This document shows, piece by piece, positions 40,063 through 55,986 of a stretch of 64,000 nucleotides of DNA. Numbering within the stretch: the first letter of the stretch is position 1; every line of letters starts with the position of its first letter. Location of the stretch: contig JACVTC010000033.1 of assembly GCA_016946835.1 (NCBI GenBank), positions 526,001 to 590,000 on the forward strand. The letters run 5' to 3'. Source of the DNA: Neocallimastix lanati (nom. inval.). Taxonomy: Eukaryota; Neocallimastigomycota; Neocallimastigomycetes; Neocallimastigales; Neocallimastigaceae. Under the pieces are notes generated by a model. The model was not told the origin of the DNA, searched no databases, and saw nothing but the letters and a program-made list of their open reading frames with translations. The position numbers and the translations under genes are program-made.

Positions 40063-43000
40063 TGTTTTATATATATAATAATAAAATGACGAACTTCGCG
40101 TGGATATTTAATATTATTTCATTATTATAATTAATAAATTAAAAGCATGGAAAATTTTACATATTTATTTTTTTTTAAAAAAAAATACATTTTTTATATA
40201 TATTTTGAAATTAATATTTAATATTAAAGTAATTATCATTAAAATTAATGATGGTTTAATAGTATAAATTTGCTTGCATAGACCTTAAACATGTATTATT
40301 TATTTTAATAATAATAATAATAATAATAATAGTTAAAGAAAGTTCCTAATAATTATATATTTATTTTATATAATATATATATGGTATATATTAGATATCT
40401 ATATAAAAATAAACAATTACATCAAAATTCTAATAAATACTATAAATTTTCAATTAAAGTTTTTTGTATAAAATATTGACATATAGAGAAAATAACAGGA
40501 AAATTAAAGAGGTTGCATTAAGTCTTGCTTTTTATAGTTATATATATTAAATACAATTATATATATTAATTTATGTTGACAAATAATATTCAAAAAAATT
40601 ATAAAGAATAATGAATAAAAATATTATATATTTATTTAAATTATTTATTTATAATTTATATATATATAAATTAAATTTAAATTTATTTAATAAATTAAAT
40701 TTGAATTTCTGTTAATATGAAACTTTTTAATATATTTTAACATTGATTAATTGAATAAATATATAAATCTAAAAGGTACAAAATAAATAATGAAAAAAAT
40801 ATATGAATATTATAAAAAAAAAAAAAAAAGGTTTTATATTAGAATAGGACAATGGAATAATCATGATATTATAAATATTTAAATATAATATGAATATAAA
40901 ATGATTATAAGATAAAAAAATAAATAAATAAAATGACCATAAGAATTAATATAGTCTAAAGCTATAAATTAAATAATAATAATCATGTTAAATATTATAA
41001 AATAATATATTATTTTATTATTTACATTTAAAAAAAAATAAAAATAAAAAAATTATACAGAAATAATATTTTTTAGTTTTTTTTTTATTTTATATTTAAA
41101 AATTACTAATTTTAAATAATATTTATTATATATCTTTTAATAAATTTTAATTCTTTTTTGTTTTTGAAATAATAAAATCATAATAAAAATATAAAATAAA
41201 ATAAAAAATAAAGTTATCCGGTAAATTCCGATATCGAAAATAAAATGATTTGATAATAAAATAAATGTAATACAAAAATACAAAATTGTACGTTTTTTTA
41301 TTTTTAATTGTAAATAAAATGTAGATGTAGATTAAAAAAAATTTTATTTATTAATCTTTTTTTTTTTACTTTAATTTTTCAAATTTAAAATCCTAAAAGA
41401 TTTCTTTATTGATATTAATTAATCAAATCAATAACTAAATATCTTTTTATATAATTCTTATCTTTTAATTATGATTTTATGTTAAAAAAATATATATATA
41501 GTTATGTTTTATGTCTTTATGTTATTTATTTTAAAATAAAAGCTATAGGAATTATTTAATATTATTAAATACAAATTTAAAATATTTATTTTTTTAGTAT
41601 TATAAGCATTGACAATAATTCATTATAATAATAATTATATTATTAATATTATAATTACAATATTAATTATTGAATTTATATTAAAATTGATAATTGGGAT
41701 ATATAAATATAATTCATTTTATTAATTTATCATGCAAATATATAGATATTTAGAATACTTTAATAAGAAAAAATATGAAGGTTATTTTATTAATTATAAA
41801 TATGAACAAAGTAATAATAAATATTTAAATATTTTTATCTGATATTTTTTATTTTGTAGTGATAAACTTATTTTATAAAGTTACGAGCTTTTTGTTTTTA
41901 TCAAGAATTTTAAATCTAAATTTAAATATATATAAAAGATTATTATAAATACTTTAAAGAATTATGATCAAATGTTTTAATTGGTTATTTTATAAATAAT
42001 AATATAAATATTCATTTATATTTTTATATATCTATTTTTATATTTATATATATATTTATATATTATTATTTTTATTTTAGTTTTAATATAACAAAATTTT
42101 ATTAAAATTAATATTAAATAAATCATTGTTTTTTATGTTATTACACTTTAGTATTAGATAATATCCATAATTTTTTTTTTCCAATTAATAATTATATTTT
42201 AAATAATTAAAAAAAGGACATTTAAAATTAATAATTTTAAGTATCTATTTACAAAAGGATATTTATAATTAAAGTAATTTACAATTCAAAAATAAAAATA
42301 AAAAATAGAAAAGGAAGTGGTGTAACCATTAAATAAAAAAAGTTTTTTTTAATTAATAATTAGTTTTTCATATGATTTTAATTTTTTTTTTTTTTTTAAG
42401 TTTTTAGATCATTTTAATTGAAGCAATATTTATTTCTAATATATAATAAATAAATTTTATTATACAGTTTTATATTTTTTATAAAAAAAATTATTCATAT
42501 CTATTTCCATATTTTTTATTTATTTTTCATATTTATTTTTATCTTTTTATTATTATTTGTTTATTTTCAATTTAAGTACTTTTATGATTTATATATATAA
42601 ACGTATAAAAATTTAATTATAATTTTTTATTAAAGTATTTTGAAATATAATTTTTTATTTGTGTAAAAATTTATATATAATTTACATGTAATTTTTAATA
42701 AAATATTTTTATATTGTAAAATCATATATGCAAAAGTAAATTTATAGAAAGATAGTATTAATCATCAATAATTATCTAGTCATATTTATTTTTTCGAAAT
42801 TACTATTTTAACATTATTTTCCATTAAAATAAATAATTGTAATTATAATAAGAATCTTGCTGTTATATTCTGTTATTTATATATGTATATATCACAATCA
42901 TTTATAAAATGTTTAAACTTTAAAGTATTTGTATATAATATAGTAGTTATTAAAAGATAAATTTAATATTTAACTAATTAAAAAAGGAAAAGAAACACAT

Positions 43001-43248
43001 GTAAGAATATACAATATACAAATTTTATTTCTAGAATATGAATATAATCTATTATATAATATAAATTGCTTAACCCATTATATTCAAAATTTTATGAATA
43101 TATTTTTTAAATTAGAATTTTTAATTGTTTAATTGAGATATATTTAATAGTAAATTATAAAATTTTTAATATTATATTATGCATTCATATTTTCTATAAT
43201 AAAAATAAAATAAAATAAAATAAAAAAAAAATTATTATAAATATATTA

Positions 43249-43252
<4 letters not shown>
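38683..43252. other. AT-rich intergenic DNA, 4.6 kb without a recognised gene
   Basis: I read both strands without finding a coding pattern. A/T tracts occur at about 39499-39525 and 40029-40057, a short AAT run at 40308-40330, and the phrase TTGTGGCT recurs near 39051 and 39096, with ATGTGGCT at 39160. No RNA gene was identified. Confidence 0.5.
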
Positions 43253-43286
<34 letters not shown>

Positions 43287-43715
43287 CTGGGATTAACGAA
43301 AGGGGAAGACAATAGGACAATAGAGTCTCCAGTCTCTCTCCTAAACCTATCAGAATCTCATTGGATTCTTTGTACTAATGTTTCGGCCTCTCTCTCAAAA
43401 CAAGGCTAATATGAAAGGTATTCCTTATATCCCGCTTTGTACAACAAGCTTCATTTCAGTGATCTCTTGAACCATTATCAAGGGAAGAACAACTACACTA
43501 ATCCTCTCACAGATCAAGCATTCCTGTTACTAAACTATAGTTTAGTAACAGGAATGCTTACTATGGCAAGCGAACAGCAACTTCATTTATATAGAAAATC
43601 ACTCTGGGAGGATAAAAATCGCCCCATATATATAATTAGGAAGTAGTTAGAGGTCGATCAAGAAACCTTATGTGTGTTAATTCCGAATACTAAACACCAG
43701 GATAAAAACTGGAAA
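43253..43715 (-). mobile_element. SINE-like repeat, copy 3 (minus orientation), with tRNA-like head and a perfect palindrome
   Basis: The minus strand starts near 43715 with CCTGGTGTTTAGTATTC (A-box region), then GGTTTCTTGATCGACC (B-box region). The body follows the family order (GATGGTT or its variants, AAAGAATCCAATGAGATTCTG, CTATTGTCTTCCCC) and ends CGTTAATCCCAGTCT plus a poly(A) tail (T-run 43253-43283). The CCAGTCT-A(n) terminus is nearly that of the LINE copies (CCTAGTCT-A(n) in copy A). In the middle of the body the family's weak hairpin has become an exact 44-bp inverted repeat (43516-43559). The 69-residue frame here is not a gene. Confidence 0.85.
43516..43559. repeat. Perfect 44-bp palindrome inside SINE copy 3
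   Basis: AAGCATTCCTGTTACTAAAC TA and its exact reverse complement meet with no spacer between 43537 and 43538. In the other SINE copies the same place reads CTGTTGCTAGACTATATAAT with a partner CTAGT-x-CTG or CTAGTACAG, i.e. an imperfect hairpin with a loop. Confidence 0.95.
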
Positions 43716-45035
43716 TTTTTATAATTTTAATAGAAATAGAAATTAAAGTATTAAAATATGATTCGAAATATTGATTATTGATTTTCGGATTAATAGTAAA
43801 TAATATATATATATATATTGGTAAATAATATATTAATCAATAGTAATTGTATTTATTAAATTAATGTTAATCTTTTATCTCTCTTTTCAAATACTTCATT
43901 TCTTAATAGTAGAAAAAAGAAAAATAAAAATACTTTTCAACAATGCCTTCTTCAACATTCTTTGTTCAAGGTCAATTAATATATAGATGTTTATAGTAAT
44001 GAAATTAAGAAGACAAATTTTTTTGTTGTTCATAAGAGATATTTCTTTTAAGAAATTCTTTATCATTATTTTGCATTATTAACTAAAAATAAGCTAATGA
44101 TCCTTTTTTTTTTATTAACCAAAATTAAGCTAATAAAAACCATGATCCTTTTTATCAACCAAAGTTAAGCTAATGAACACCTTGCTCTTTTTCTATGAAA
44201 TATTTTAATAATGCAAAAGATATTGGAAACTTTGAATTGCTAAAAAATTAGTGTAAAGTTTAAATAAAAAAAAATTTATTATTAAATATAATAATTTTTT
44301 TATTCTATTATGGAAACAACATTTCACTATGATATATAAGAGAGTTATTTTAACAAAAAATTTATTTTATTATTTTTATTTTTATATTTATTAATTCTTT
44401 TTTATTTATGAATAAATGTTATGTTGGTTTAACGATACTGAACAATGTTCAATTTTATTAATAAAAACAAATATATATGAGTAAATTTTATCCTTTTTTA
44501 ATGAATTTAATTATTTTTTAATAGTTTCCTTTATTATAATTAAAGATAGATTTTAATATTTAATCATAAATTTATATTCAATTATTATTATTATTATTAT
44601 TATTTAAATTTTGTATTAATCATTTAATTAATAAATACTCTATTATTAATAATTTTCAATATATCCTTATTTGTTTTTAAACATTTTTAACTTTAATTTG
44701 ATATTATATCAGTATTTTACATCTGGATATATATATATATATTTTCTTTTCTTTTTTTTTTTTTTTTATTTTCTGTAAATTTTTTATTTTATATAATTAA
44801 TACTTAATAAATAATAATAATTTAGGTTTTAACTATTAATTCTATTAAATTCATTGTAATAATAATAATTTATAATTATGCTGTTAAGATGTAAAATAAA
44901 TATAAATATATAAATATAAATATATATATATATACGTTGTTTTGTAGTACAATCAATCAAAAATTAAATCTTTTTTTTTTTTTTTTTTTTGATGATTTAT
45001 TTAATACTGATAAAATTAAAATTAATTGAATTCAA
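43716..45035. other. AT-rich intergenic DNA between two inverted SINE copies
   Basis: It contains an imperfect tandem repeat (listed separately) and, at 43943, a short frame starting MPSSTFFVQGQLIYR in a gene-like context (ATG preceded by CAACA), which stops after about 17 codons. It may be a gene relic, but nothing supports more than that. Confidence 0.45.
44075..44195. repeat. Three imperfect units of TTAACCAAAATTAAGCTAAT
   Basis: ATTAACTAAAAATAAGCTAA, ATTAACCAAAATTAAGCTAA and ATCAACCAAAGTTAAGCTAA occur in a row at about 35-45 bp spacing. The first two run into ATGATCCTTTTT or a version with an AAAAACC insert, the last into ATGAACACC. Confidence 0.75.
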
Positions 45036-45420
45036 TTTCTGGATCGAGCCCTTGACTGTCTCCTGAATTTATATGAGGCGATTTTCATCCTTTAAGGTGT
45101 TTTTTTCTCCCATAAGTGAAGTTGGTGTTACTAGACTATATAATTGCTAGTACAGAGAGTACTTGGTCTGTGAGGGGATCAATGTAGTTGTTCATCCCTC
45201 GATGATGGTTCAATAGATCACTTAAAAGAAACCATAGTATAAAGCGGCATAAAGGAAATGTCTTTCATATTAGCCTTACTAAGAAGTCCGAGCCGACACC
45301 GAAACAGTATGACAAAGAATCCAATAAGAATTTTGTATGTTTAAGAGAGAGATTGGAGGCTTTATTGTCCTATTGACCTCCACTCTCATTAATCCCAGTT
45401 TAAAAAAAAAAAAAAAAAAA
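45036..45420 (+). mobile_element. SINE-like repeat, copy 4 (plus orientation)
   Basis: It starts TTTCTGGATCGAGCCCTTG, the best preserved B box of the four (GATCGAxCCC), and follows the family order: ATGAGGCGATTTTCATCC, TACTAGACTATATAATTGCT, CCTCGATGATGGTTCAATAG, GAGCCGACACCGAAACAGTA, CAAAGAATCCAATAAGAAT, TATTGTCCTATTGACC. It ends ATTAATCCCAGTTT plus a poly(A) tail at 45402-45420. The A-box half of the head is missing. Confidence 0.85.
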
Positions 45421-45596
45421 GTAGAATTCAATGAATTTTATCATTTATTATTATTTAATATATACTAATGTATTAGAAATATGGATAACAAAAATTTTAA
45501 TTTTAATATAAATTAGTGATTATATTTATTTAAATAATAGAGAGATTTATACCTATAATGTTTGTACTTTTTTATATATATTATTTTATTTTATTC

Positions 45597-45905
45597 TTTT
45601 TTTTTTTTTTTTTATTGAATATAGAAATATACATTCTAGTTAACCAAGAGGAACATAACTATTCGTCAATATTGATGAAAAGTATAGAAGTTCCTTGAGC
45701 TTGTCTCAGCAATATTTCTACTCATATGACTGTTAAGAGTTACCATTTTCTTTCTAAGTGATTAAGAAACGAGGGTCGACGACGAACTGGTATGGTTAAT
45801 TAGCAACTATTGTGGTTGTGTAATGTATGATATGATATACGCTTGTATTGAGCCTTATATATTGAATATTACACGGCTCTAGGTTTTTCTCACAGCATAT
45901 ATAAA
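45597..45905. mobile_element. Unclassified GC-richer island following a T-tract
   Basis: It starts with a T-run (45597-45613) like the minus-oriented retroposons, has no open frame, and includes GGGTCGACGACGAACTGGTATGG. That resembles AAGTCGACGACGAAACTTTATGG in SINE copy 1, but in the opposite orientation to that expected from the T-run. It may be a distant SINE or a composite. Confidence 0.35.
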
Positions 45906-49259
<3,354 letters not shown>

Positions 49260-49651
49260 ATTGTTTAATTTTTAATTTTTAATTTTTATTTATTTTATTT
49301 TATTTTTCTTATTTATTTGTTTTGATTTAACTGAAAGAGATAAATAAAAAGAAAAAAAGAGATAAATAAATAAAAAAAGAAAGTAAAATAATTAAATAAT
49401 TTTTAAAAAATATATAATTGATTTTTATTTTAATTGTAGTAATAGTTTACGCAAACAAAAATGAAAGAAAGAAAGGGAAAGAAAAGAAAAAAAATAATAA
49501 ATATATAATGTAAAAAAAATATAATATCATAATAAAACAAAACAAAGCAAAGCAAAACAAAACAAAAAAAATAAAATAAAATAAAAAAATAAAATATAAT
49601 TTAAAAAAAATCAAACAATTGTAATATAACATAGTTATATTAAAAATAGAA

Positions 49652-49704
<53 letters not shown>

Positions 49705-50017
49705 TAATTTTAATTTTTATTTTTATTTTTATTTTTATTTTTTTATTTAATTATTTTTTTCTATCTTATTATTATTTTTAATTGTAAAATCTATTAAATC
49801 TATTAATAAATTTTATTATGTTGTTAAATTATAATAGTATATATACATATATATATTTATTTATTTATTCTATCCTATATATATTAATAATCAAATCTCA
49901 ATAGTTCATAATTATTCATCTTTAAATGAATTTTAATTATTATTATTATTATTATGAAATATTAAATGAATAACAAGGTTGAATTAAAAATTAACTTGTG
50001 GAATTTGTTTCATATTT

Positions 50018-50051
<34 letters not shown>

Positions 50052-50274
50052 CATTTGAAGTTAAATTTTTTTAAAATTTGTTTTTTATTTTATTTTATTT
50101 TATTTCTATTTTATTTTTATTTTATTTTTATTTTATTTTATTTTTTTTTATTTTTATTTTTATTTTATTTTTATTTTTTTTTATTTTATTTTTATTATTT
50201 TTTTTTTTTATTTTAATAAAAAATTGTATATTTGAATCAATATATTTATATATATATATTTTATTTTCTTTCTT

Positions 50275-50307
<33 letters not shown>

Positions 50308-50424
50308 AAATATATAAAAAGCTTTCACAACCTTATCGATCAAAAATGACAAAGAAGAATCTTTCTTCACTGGAATTTCTTGCTTATTATAAACGAATAA
50401 ATAATTTTTTTTTTTTCATTTACT
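49260..50424. other. AT-rich intergenic DNA with long T- and A-tracts
   Basis: Contains a 43-base T-tract (49657-49699), an A-tract (50020-50050), TTTTA repeats (50085-50210) and a T-tract (50277-50306). Several frames of 60-80 residues here are translations of these tracts. No gene is supported. Confidence 0.6.
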
Positions 50425-52850
50425 CGATTTCAGTAAAATAAAATAAAATAAAATAATTAGTAGAATATTAAATATAAAGTACAGATTGAATAAAATAAAA
50501 TAAAATAAAATAAAATAAAATAAAATAAAATAAAATAAAATAAAATAAAATAAAATAAAATAAAATAAAATAAAATAAAATAAAATAAAATAAAATAAAA
50601 TAAAATAAAATAAAATAATTAGTAGAATATTAAATATAAAGTACAGATGAATAAAATAAAATAAAATAAAATAAAATAAAATAAAATAAAATAAAATAAA
50701 ATAAAATAAAATAAAATAAAATAAAATAAAATAAAATAAAATAAAATAAAATAAAATAAAATAAAATAAAATAAAATAAAATAAAATAAAATAAAATAAA
50801 ATAAAATAAAATAAAATAAAATAAAATAAAATAAAATAAAATAAAATAAAATAAAATAAAATAAAATAAAATAAAATAAAATAAAATAAAATAAAATAAA
50901 ATAAAATAAAATAAAATAAAATAAAATAAAATAAATAGTAGAATATTAAATATAAAGTACAGATTGAATAAAATAAAATAAAATAAAATAAATAGTAGAA
51001 TATTAAATATAAAGTACAGATTGAATAAAATAAAATAAAATAAAATAAATAGTAGAATATTAAATATAAAGTACAGATTGAATAAAATAAAATAAAATAA
51101 AATAAAATAAAATAAAATAAAATAAAATAAAATAAAATAAAATAAAATAAAATAAAATAAAATAAAATAAAATAAAATAATTAGTAGAATATTAAATATA
51201 AAGTACAGATTGAATAAAATAAAATAAAATAAAATAAAATAAAATAAAATAAAATAAAATAAAATAAAATAAAATAAAATAAAATAAAATAAAATAAAAT
51301 AAAATAAAATAAAATAAAATAAAATAATTAGTAGAATATTAAATATAAAGTACAGATTGAATAAAATAAAATAAAATAAAATAAAATAAAATAAAATAAA
51401 ATAAAATAAAATAAAATAAAATAAAATAAAATAAAATAAAATAAAATAAAATAAAATAAAATAAAATAAAATAAAATAAAATAAAATAAAATAAAATAAA
51501 ATAAAATAAAATAAAATAAAATAAAATAAAATAAAATAAAATAAAATAAAATAAATAGTAGAATATTAAATATAAAGTACAGATTGAATAAAATAAAATA
51601 AAATAAAATAAAATAAAATAAAATAAAATAAAATAAAATAAAATAAAATAAAATAAATAGTAGAATATTAAATATAAAGTACAGATTGAATAAAATAAAA
51701 TAAAATAAAATAAAATAAATAGTAGAATATTAAATATAAAGTACAGATTGAATAAAATAAAATAAAATAAAATAAAATAAATAGTAGAATATTAAATATA
51801 AAGTACAGATTGAATAAAATAAAATAAAATAAAATAAAATAAATAGTAGAATATTAAATATAAAGTACAGATTGAATAAAATAAAATAAAATAAAATAAA
51901 ATAAATAGTAGAATATTAAATATAAAGTACAGATTGAATAAAATAAAATAAAATAAAATAAAATAAATAGTAGAATATTAAATATAAAGTACAGATTGAA
52001 TAAAATAAAATAAAATAAAATAAAATAAAATAAAATAAAATAATTAGTAGAATATTAAATATAAAGTACAGATTGAATAAAATAAAATAAAATAAAATAA
52101 AATAAAATAAAATAAAATAATTAGTAGAATATTAAATATAAAGTACAGATTGAATAAAATAAAATAAAATAAAAATAAAATAAAATAAAATAAAATAAAA
52201 TAAAATAAAATAAAATAAAATAAAATAAAATAAAATAAAATAAAATAAAATAAAATAAAATAAAATAAAATAAAATAAAATAAAATAAAATAAAATAAAA
52301 TAAAATAAAATAAAATAAAATAAAATAAAATAAAATAAAATAAAATAAAATAAAATAAAATAAAATAAAATAAAATAAAATAAAATAAAATAAAATAAAA
52401 TAAAATAAAATAAAATAAAATAAAATAAAATAAAATAAATAGTAGAATATTAAATATAAAGTACAGATTGAATAAAATAAAATAAAATAAAATAAAATAA
52501 ATAGTAGAATATTAAATATAAAGTACAGATTGAATAAAATAAAATAAAATAAAATAAAATAAAATAAATAGTAGAATATTAAATATAAAGTACAGATTGA
52601 ATAAAATAAAATAAAATAAAATAAAATAAATAGTAGAATATTAAATATAAAGTACAGATTGAATAAAATAAAATAAAATAAAATAAAATAAATAGTAGAA
52701 TATTAAATATAAAGTACAGATTGAATAAAATAAAATAAAATAAAATAATTAGTAGAATATAAAATATAAAGTATAGATTGAATAAAATAAAATAAAGTTG
52801 GTAATTGAAATGTGAATATAAAGTACAGATTGAATAAAATGAAATGAAAT
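50425..52850. repeat. Composite minisatellite: about 22 copies of a 33-bp unit spaced by (AAAAT)n
   Basis: The invariant unit is TAGTAGAATATTAAATATAA followed by AGTACAGATTGAA. It starts at about 50458, 50616, 50936, 50992, 51048, 51181, 51328, 51556, 51658, 51719, 51780, 51843, 51906, 51968, 52043, 52120, 52440, 52501, 52568, 52630, 52692 and 52750, with a degenerate copy at 52815. The spacers are pure AAAAT pentamers whose number varies from about 4 to more than 50. Short-spaced units cluster at 51656-52000 and 52440-52750. The units at the 3' edge are the most diverged. The frame at 52703-52993 is repeat-derived. Confidence 0.95.
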
Positions 52851-53028
52851 AAATATACTGTAAACTTTATAAAGTTATATTCTAGTAAAAGTTCAAAATA
52901 ATTATTATATAATATATAAAAATTTAATATTTTCATAAAACGTATAATTATAATATATAATATAATAAAATTATAAAAAATAATTATTAACATTTCATTG
53001 GTGTTTTATATAATATGAAATAACCCAA

Positions 53029-53057
<29 letters not shown>

Positions 53058-53059
<2 letters not shown>

Positions 53060-53150
53060 TACCTTGGGGGTGTATCTCCCTTTAGCCTCCTTTAAGGCAT
53101 AGGAATATTAGGGTAGTTACAACACTTCGGTATTGAAACAACCCAAAACG
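53058..53150 (-). repeat. Possible third copy of dispersed repeat family 2
   Basis: A GC-richer block after a T-run shares GTGTATCTCCCTTTAGCC and CATAGGAATATTAGGGTAGT with the 19.5-kb block (GTGTATACTGCCCTT, CATGGGAATATTGAAGTAAA). The match is partial and this copy is shorter. Confidence 0.35.
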
Positions 53151-53172
53151 ATTAATTTCTTGTTTAAAAAAT

Positions 53173-53356
53173 AATTTACTAATAAATAATAAATAATAAA
53201 TAATAAATAATAAATAATAAATAATAAATAATAAATAATAAATAATAAATAATAAATAATAAATAATAAATAATAAATAATAAATAATAAATAATAAATA
53301 ATAAATAATAAATAATAAATAATAAATAATAAATAATAAATAATAAATAATAAATT
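53173..53356. repeat. TAATAAA heptamer array
   Basis: About 26 tandem copies of the 7-mer TAATAAA in 180 bp with almost no variation. Confidence 0.93.
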
Positions 53357-53905
53357 GCTAATAATATAAATTATATAAGTTATAATTAATATTTATACAT
53401 ATTTAGATAATTTTATATATTTTCATATTTTATATTTAAATTATTTATTATTAATATTTATAAATAAATAATTATAATAATAATATTAATAATAGTGAAT
53501 AGTACTAATATTAATAATTACATGTACAAATTCTATAGATAATGCTTCAAAAGCCTATATATTTTTGAAAAATTATTTTTAGAAATATTAAATTTTAGAA
53601 TATTTATATTTTGTTGAAAGTTTTTTTTTTTTTTTTTTTTTATAACTTTTATATAAATAATATTTACTAAATACTTTTTATTATCCAATATTCAATGAAA
53701 TATAATGTAAAATATATATATAATAAAAATCAATTATGTATTTATTCTATTTATTTTTAATATGCGTTTATATGTATATTATTTTATAATACTTTATAAA
53801 TATCTTTGTATTTGAATTATAAAATAGGATTATTATGTTATTAAGGAAAATGGATAATACATAGATTAATTTTTTATATTTATTTATTCTGCATAAAATT
53901 AATTA

Positions 53906-53946
<41 letters not shown>

Positions 53947-54069
53947 TTATTTTTTTTTTTAGGTAAACACAGGAATAATATTAAAACTATTTGTACTTCA
54001 TTTTATATGGTAATGAAAAGCTTATTTTATTAAATGTTTAACGGCTATTTATTTAGATAAGTAGCTAAT

Positions 54070-54100
<31 letters not shown>

Positions 54101-54382
54101 GTATATATAATAAAAATATTATTATCAATATCAATAATATAATTAATAAATTAAGTGTATTATTTTATTTTGGAAAATTTTATTTTATCTATTAAAAATT
54201 AACGGCTTATTTATTTATTTATTTATTTATTTAGAGACATTACCAAAAAAATATTAATTTAATTAACTTGATTTTTTTTTTTTTTTTTTTTTTTTGATTT
54301 TTATATTGTTGTTATAACAATATATATTATGAAGGATAGTTTAAGAAAATAATAATAATAACAAGTATTTATATATTGATTT

Positions 54383-54435
<53 letters not shown>

Positions 54436-55715
54436 TCCTATGAATATATAAAATTTATATACTTTTAATATTAAAAAAAATTATTTTTATTAAAAATATG
54501 AACATTTAACTGCCGTATCAATATCAAATAAAAATATAAATATATATAATACATACCTATATTTTTTATATTCCACTCTTGTATTTTTATTGCTATAAAA
54601 TTAATTGATTTTACTAATAATCATAAAAATAAATAAAATAATTAAATAACTAATTATACAAATAAATAATAAATGAAATAATTGATAAAAAAACCAACCA
54701 ACAAATAAATAAATATTTAAATATGTAAAAAAGTAAATAAAACAATAATTATAATAAGTAAGGTTTTAATTTTTTAACTTTATAACTTCTTAATTTAAAG
54801 AGATATATGAGAAAACTTTCATCATTAATATTTTTATTAATAAAATAATTTTATAAATTTGGATATATTTATAAAATACATAAATATAAATTACATATTT
54901 TATTTTATTTTATTTTATTGTTAATTATCATTATTATTATAATGTATTCTAAAGTAATATAGTTTTTTTAAACGGTAATAATGTATATTAAATCTTTCAT
55001 AATTATTTAATAAGTTTTATTAATCCATCCCAAAATCCAAAAATCCAAAATAAGCAATTTAATAAAAGTTATATTATATATATTTATTATTTTTAAAATT
55101 TTATTTTCTATTAATAAATATTATATATATATATATTTATATATATTTTATTTATTTTATAAATATTAATACTAATGAAATATATTGTAATAATTCTCTT
55201 TTAAATATATATTTTCATATCTTTATATGATTTCCAGTTTATATTACTTTTATAGACACAAAAAGTTTTATACTTTAATTTTTAGTTTTAAAAAAAAAAA
55301 AAAAAAAAAAAAAGATTAATTGATTTTTATCATTTTAATTAAAAAAAGTTCTTTTTTTAATAAAAATATATAATTTAAATAATGAATAGAACTTTATTTT
55401 TTTTCTTTGTGCAACATTATTCATTTTTTGATTATTATTATTTTTTAATACATCCAAAATTTAATTTACTTTATTATTCAATTTATTATATTTTTAACTT
55501 ATAATATTAAACTTTATCCATTATTCATATTAATTAAAGTTTCAAATTAATCAAAAAAATAAATATATATATGATTATTACATATATATATGGTAATGAT
55601 GTTAAAGTTAAAATTATATACAATCTAACACGTTTAAATAATATGTAAACCATTAATTTAAATAAAATAAAATAAAGTTAAATAAAAAATAAATAAAAAA
55701 AAAAAAAATAATAAT

Positions 55716-55746
<31 letters not shown>

Positions 55747-55986
55747 ATATTCTAGTATATAAATCAATAAATTTTCTTTGTGTTTTCCTTTTTTCATAAC
55801 TATATATAAATAAATATAGAAATCAATAAAAAAAAATAATTAAAAAATAATTAAAATTTAAAAAATAAAAAAAAAAAATAGGTAGTATTAAATATACAAT
55901 TATTTATCAACTTTGAAATAAAACAAAATTGAAAATAAATTGTGTTTAAAAAAAAAAAAAAAAAAAAAGTATAATATATAAAATTG

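Noticed and set aside
43437-43646. 69-residue frame (+) spanning the palindrome
   Set aside because: Within SINE copy 3, not conserved in the other three copies.
50436-52810. Could the regular 33-bp units and spacers be a CRISPR array?
   Set aside because: Spacers are all the same AAAAT pentamer of varying length, not unique sequences, and the organism is a eukaryote.
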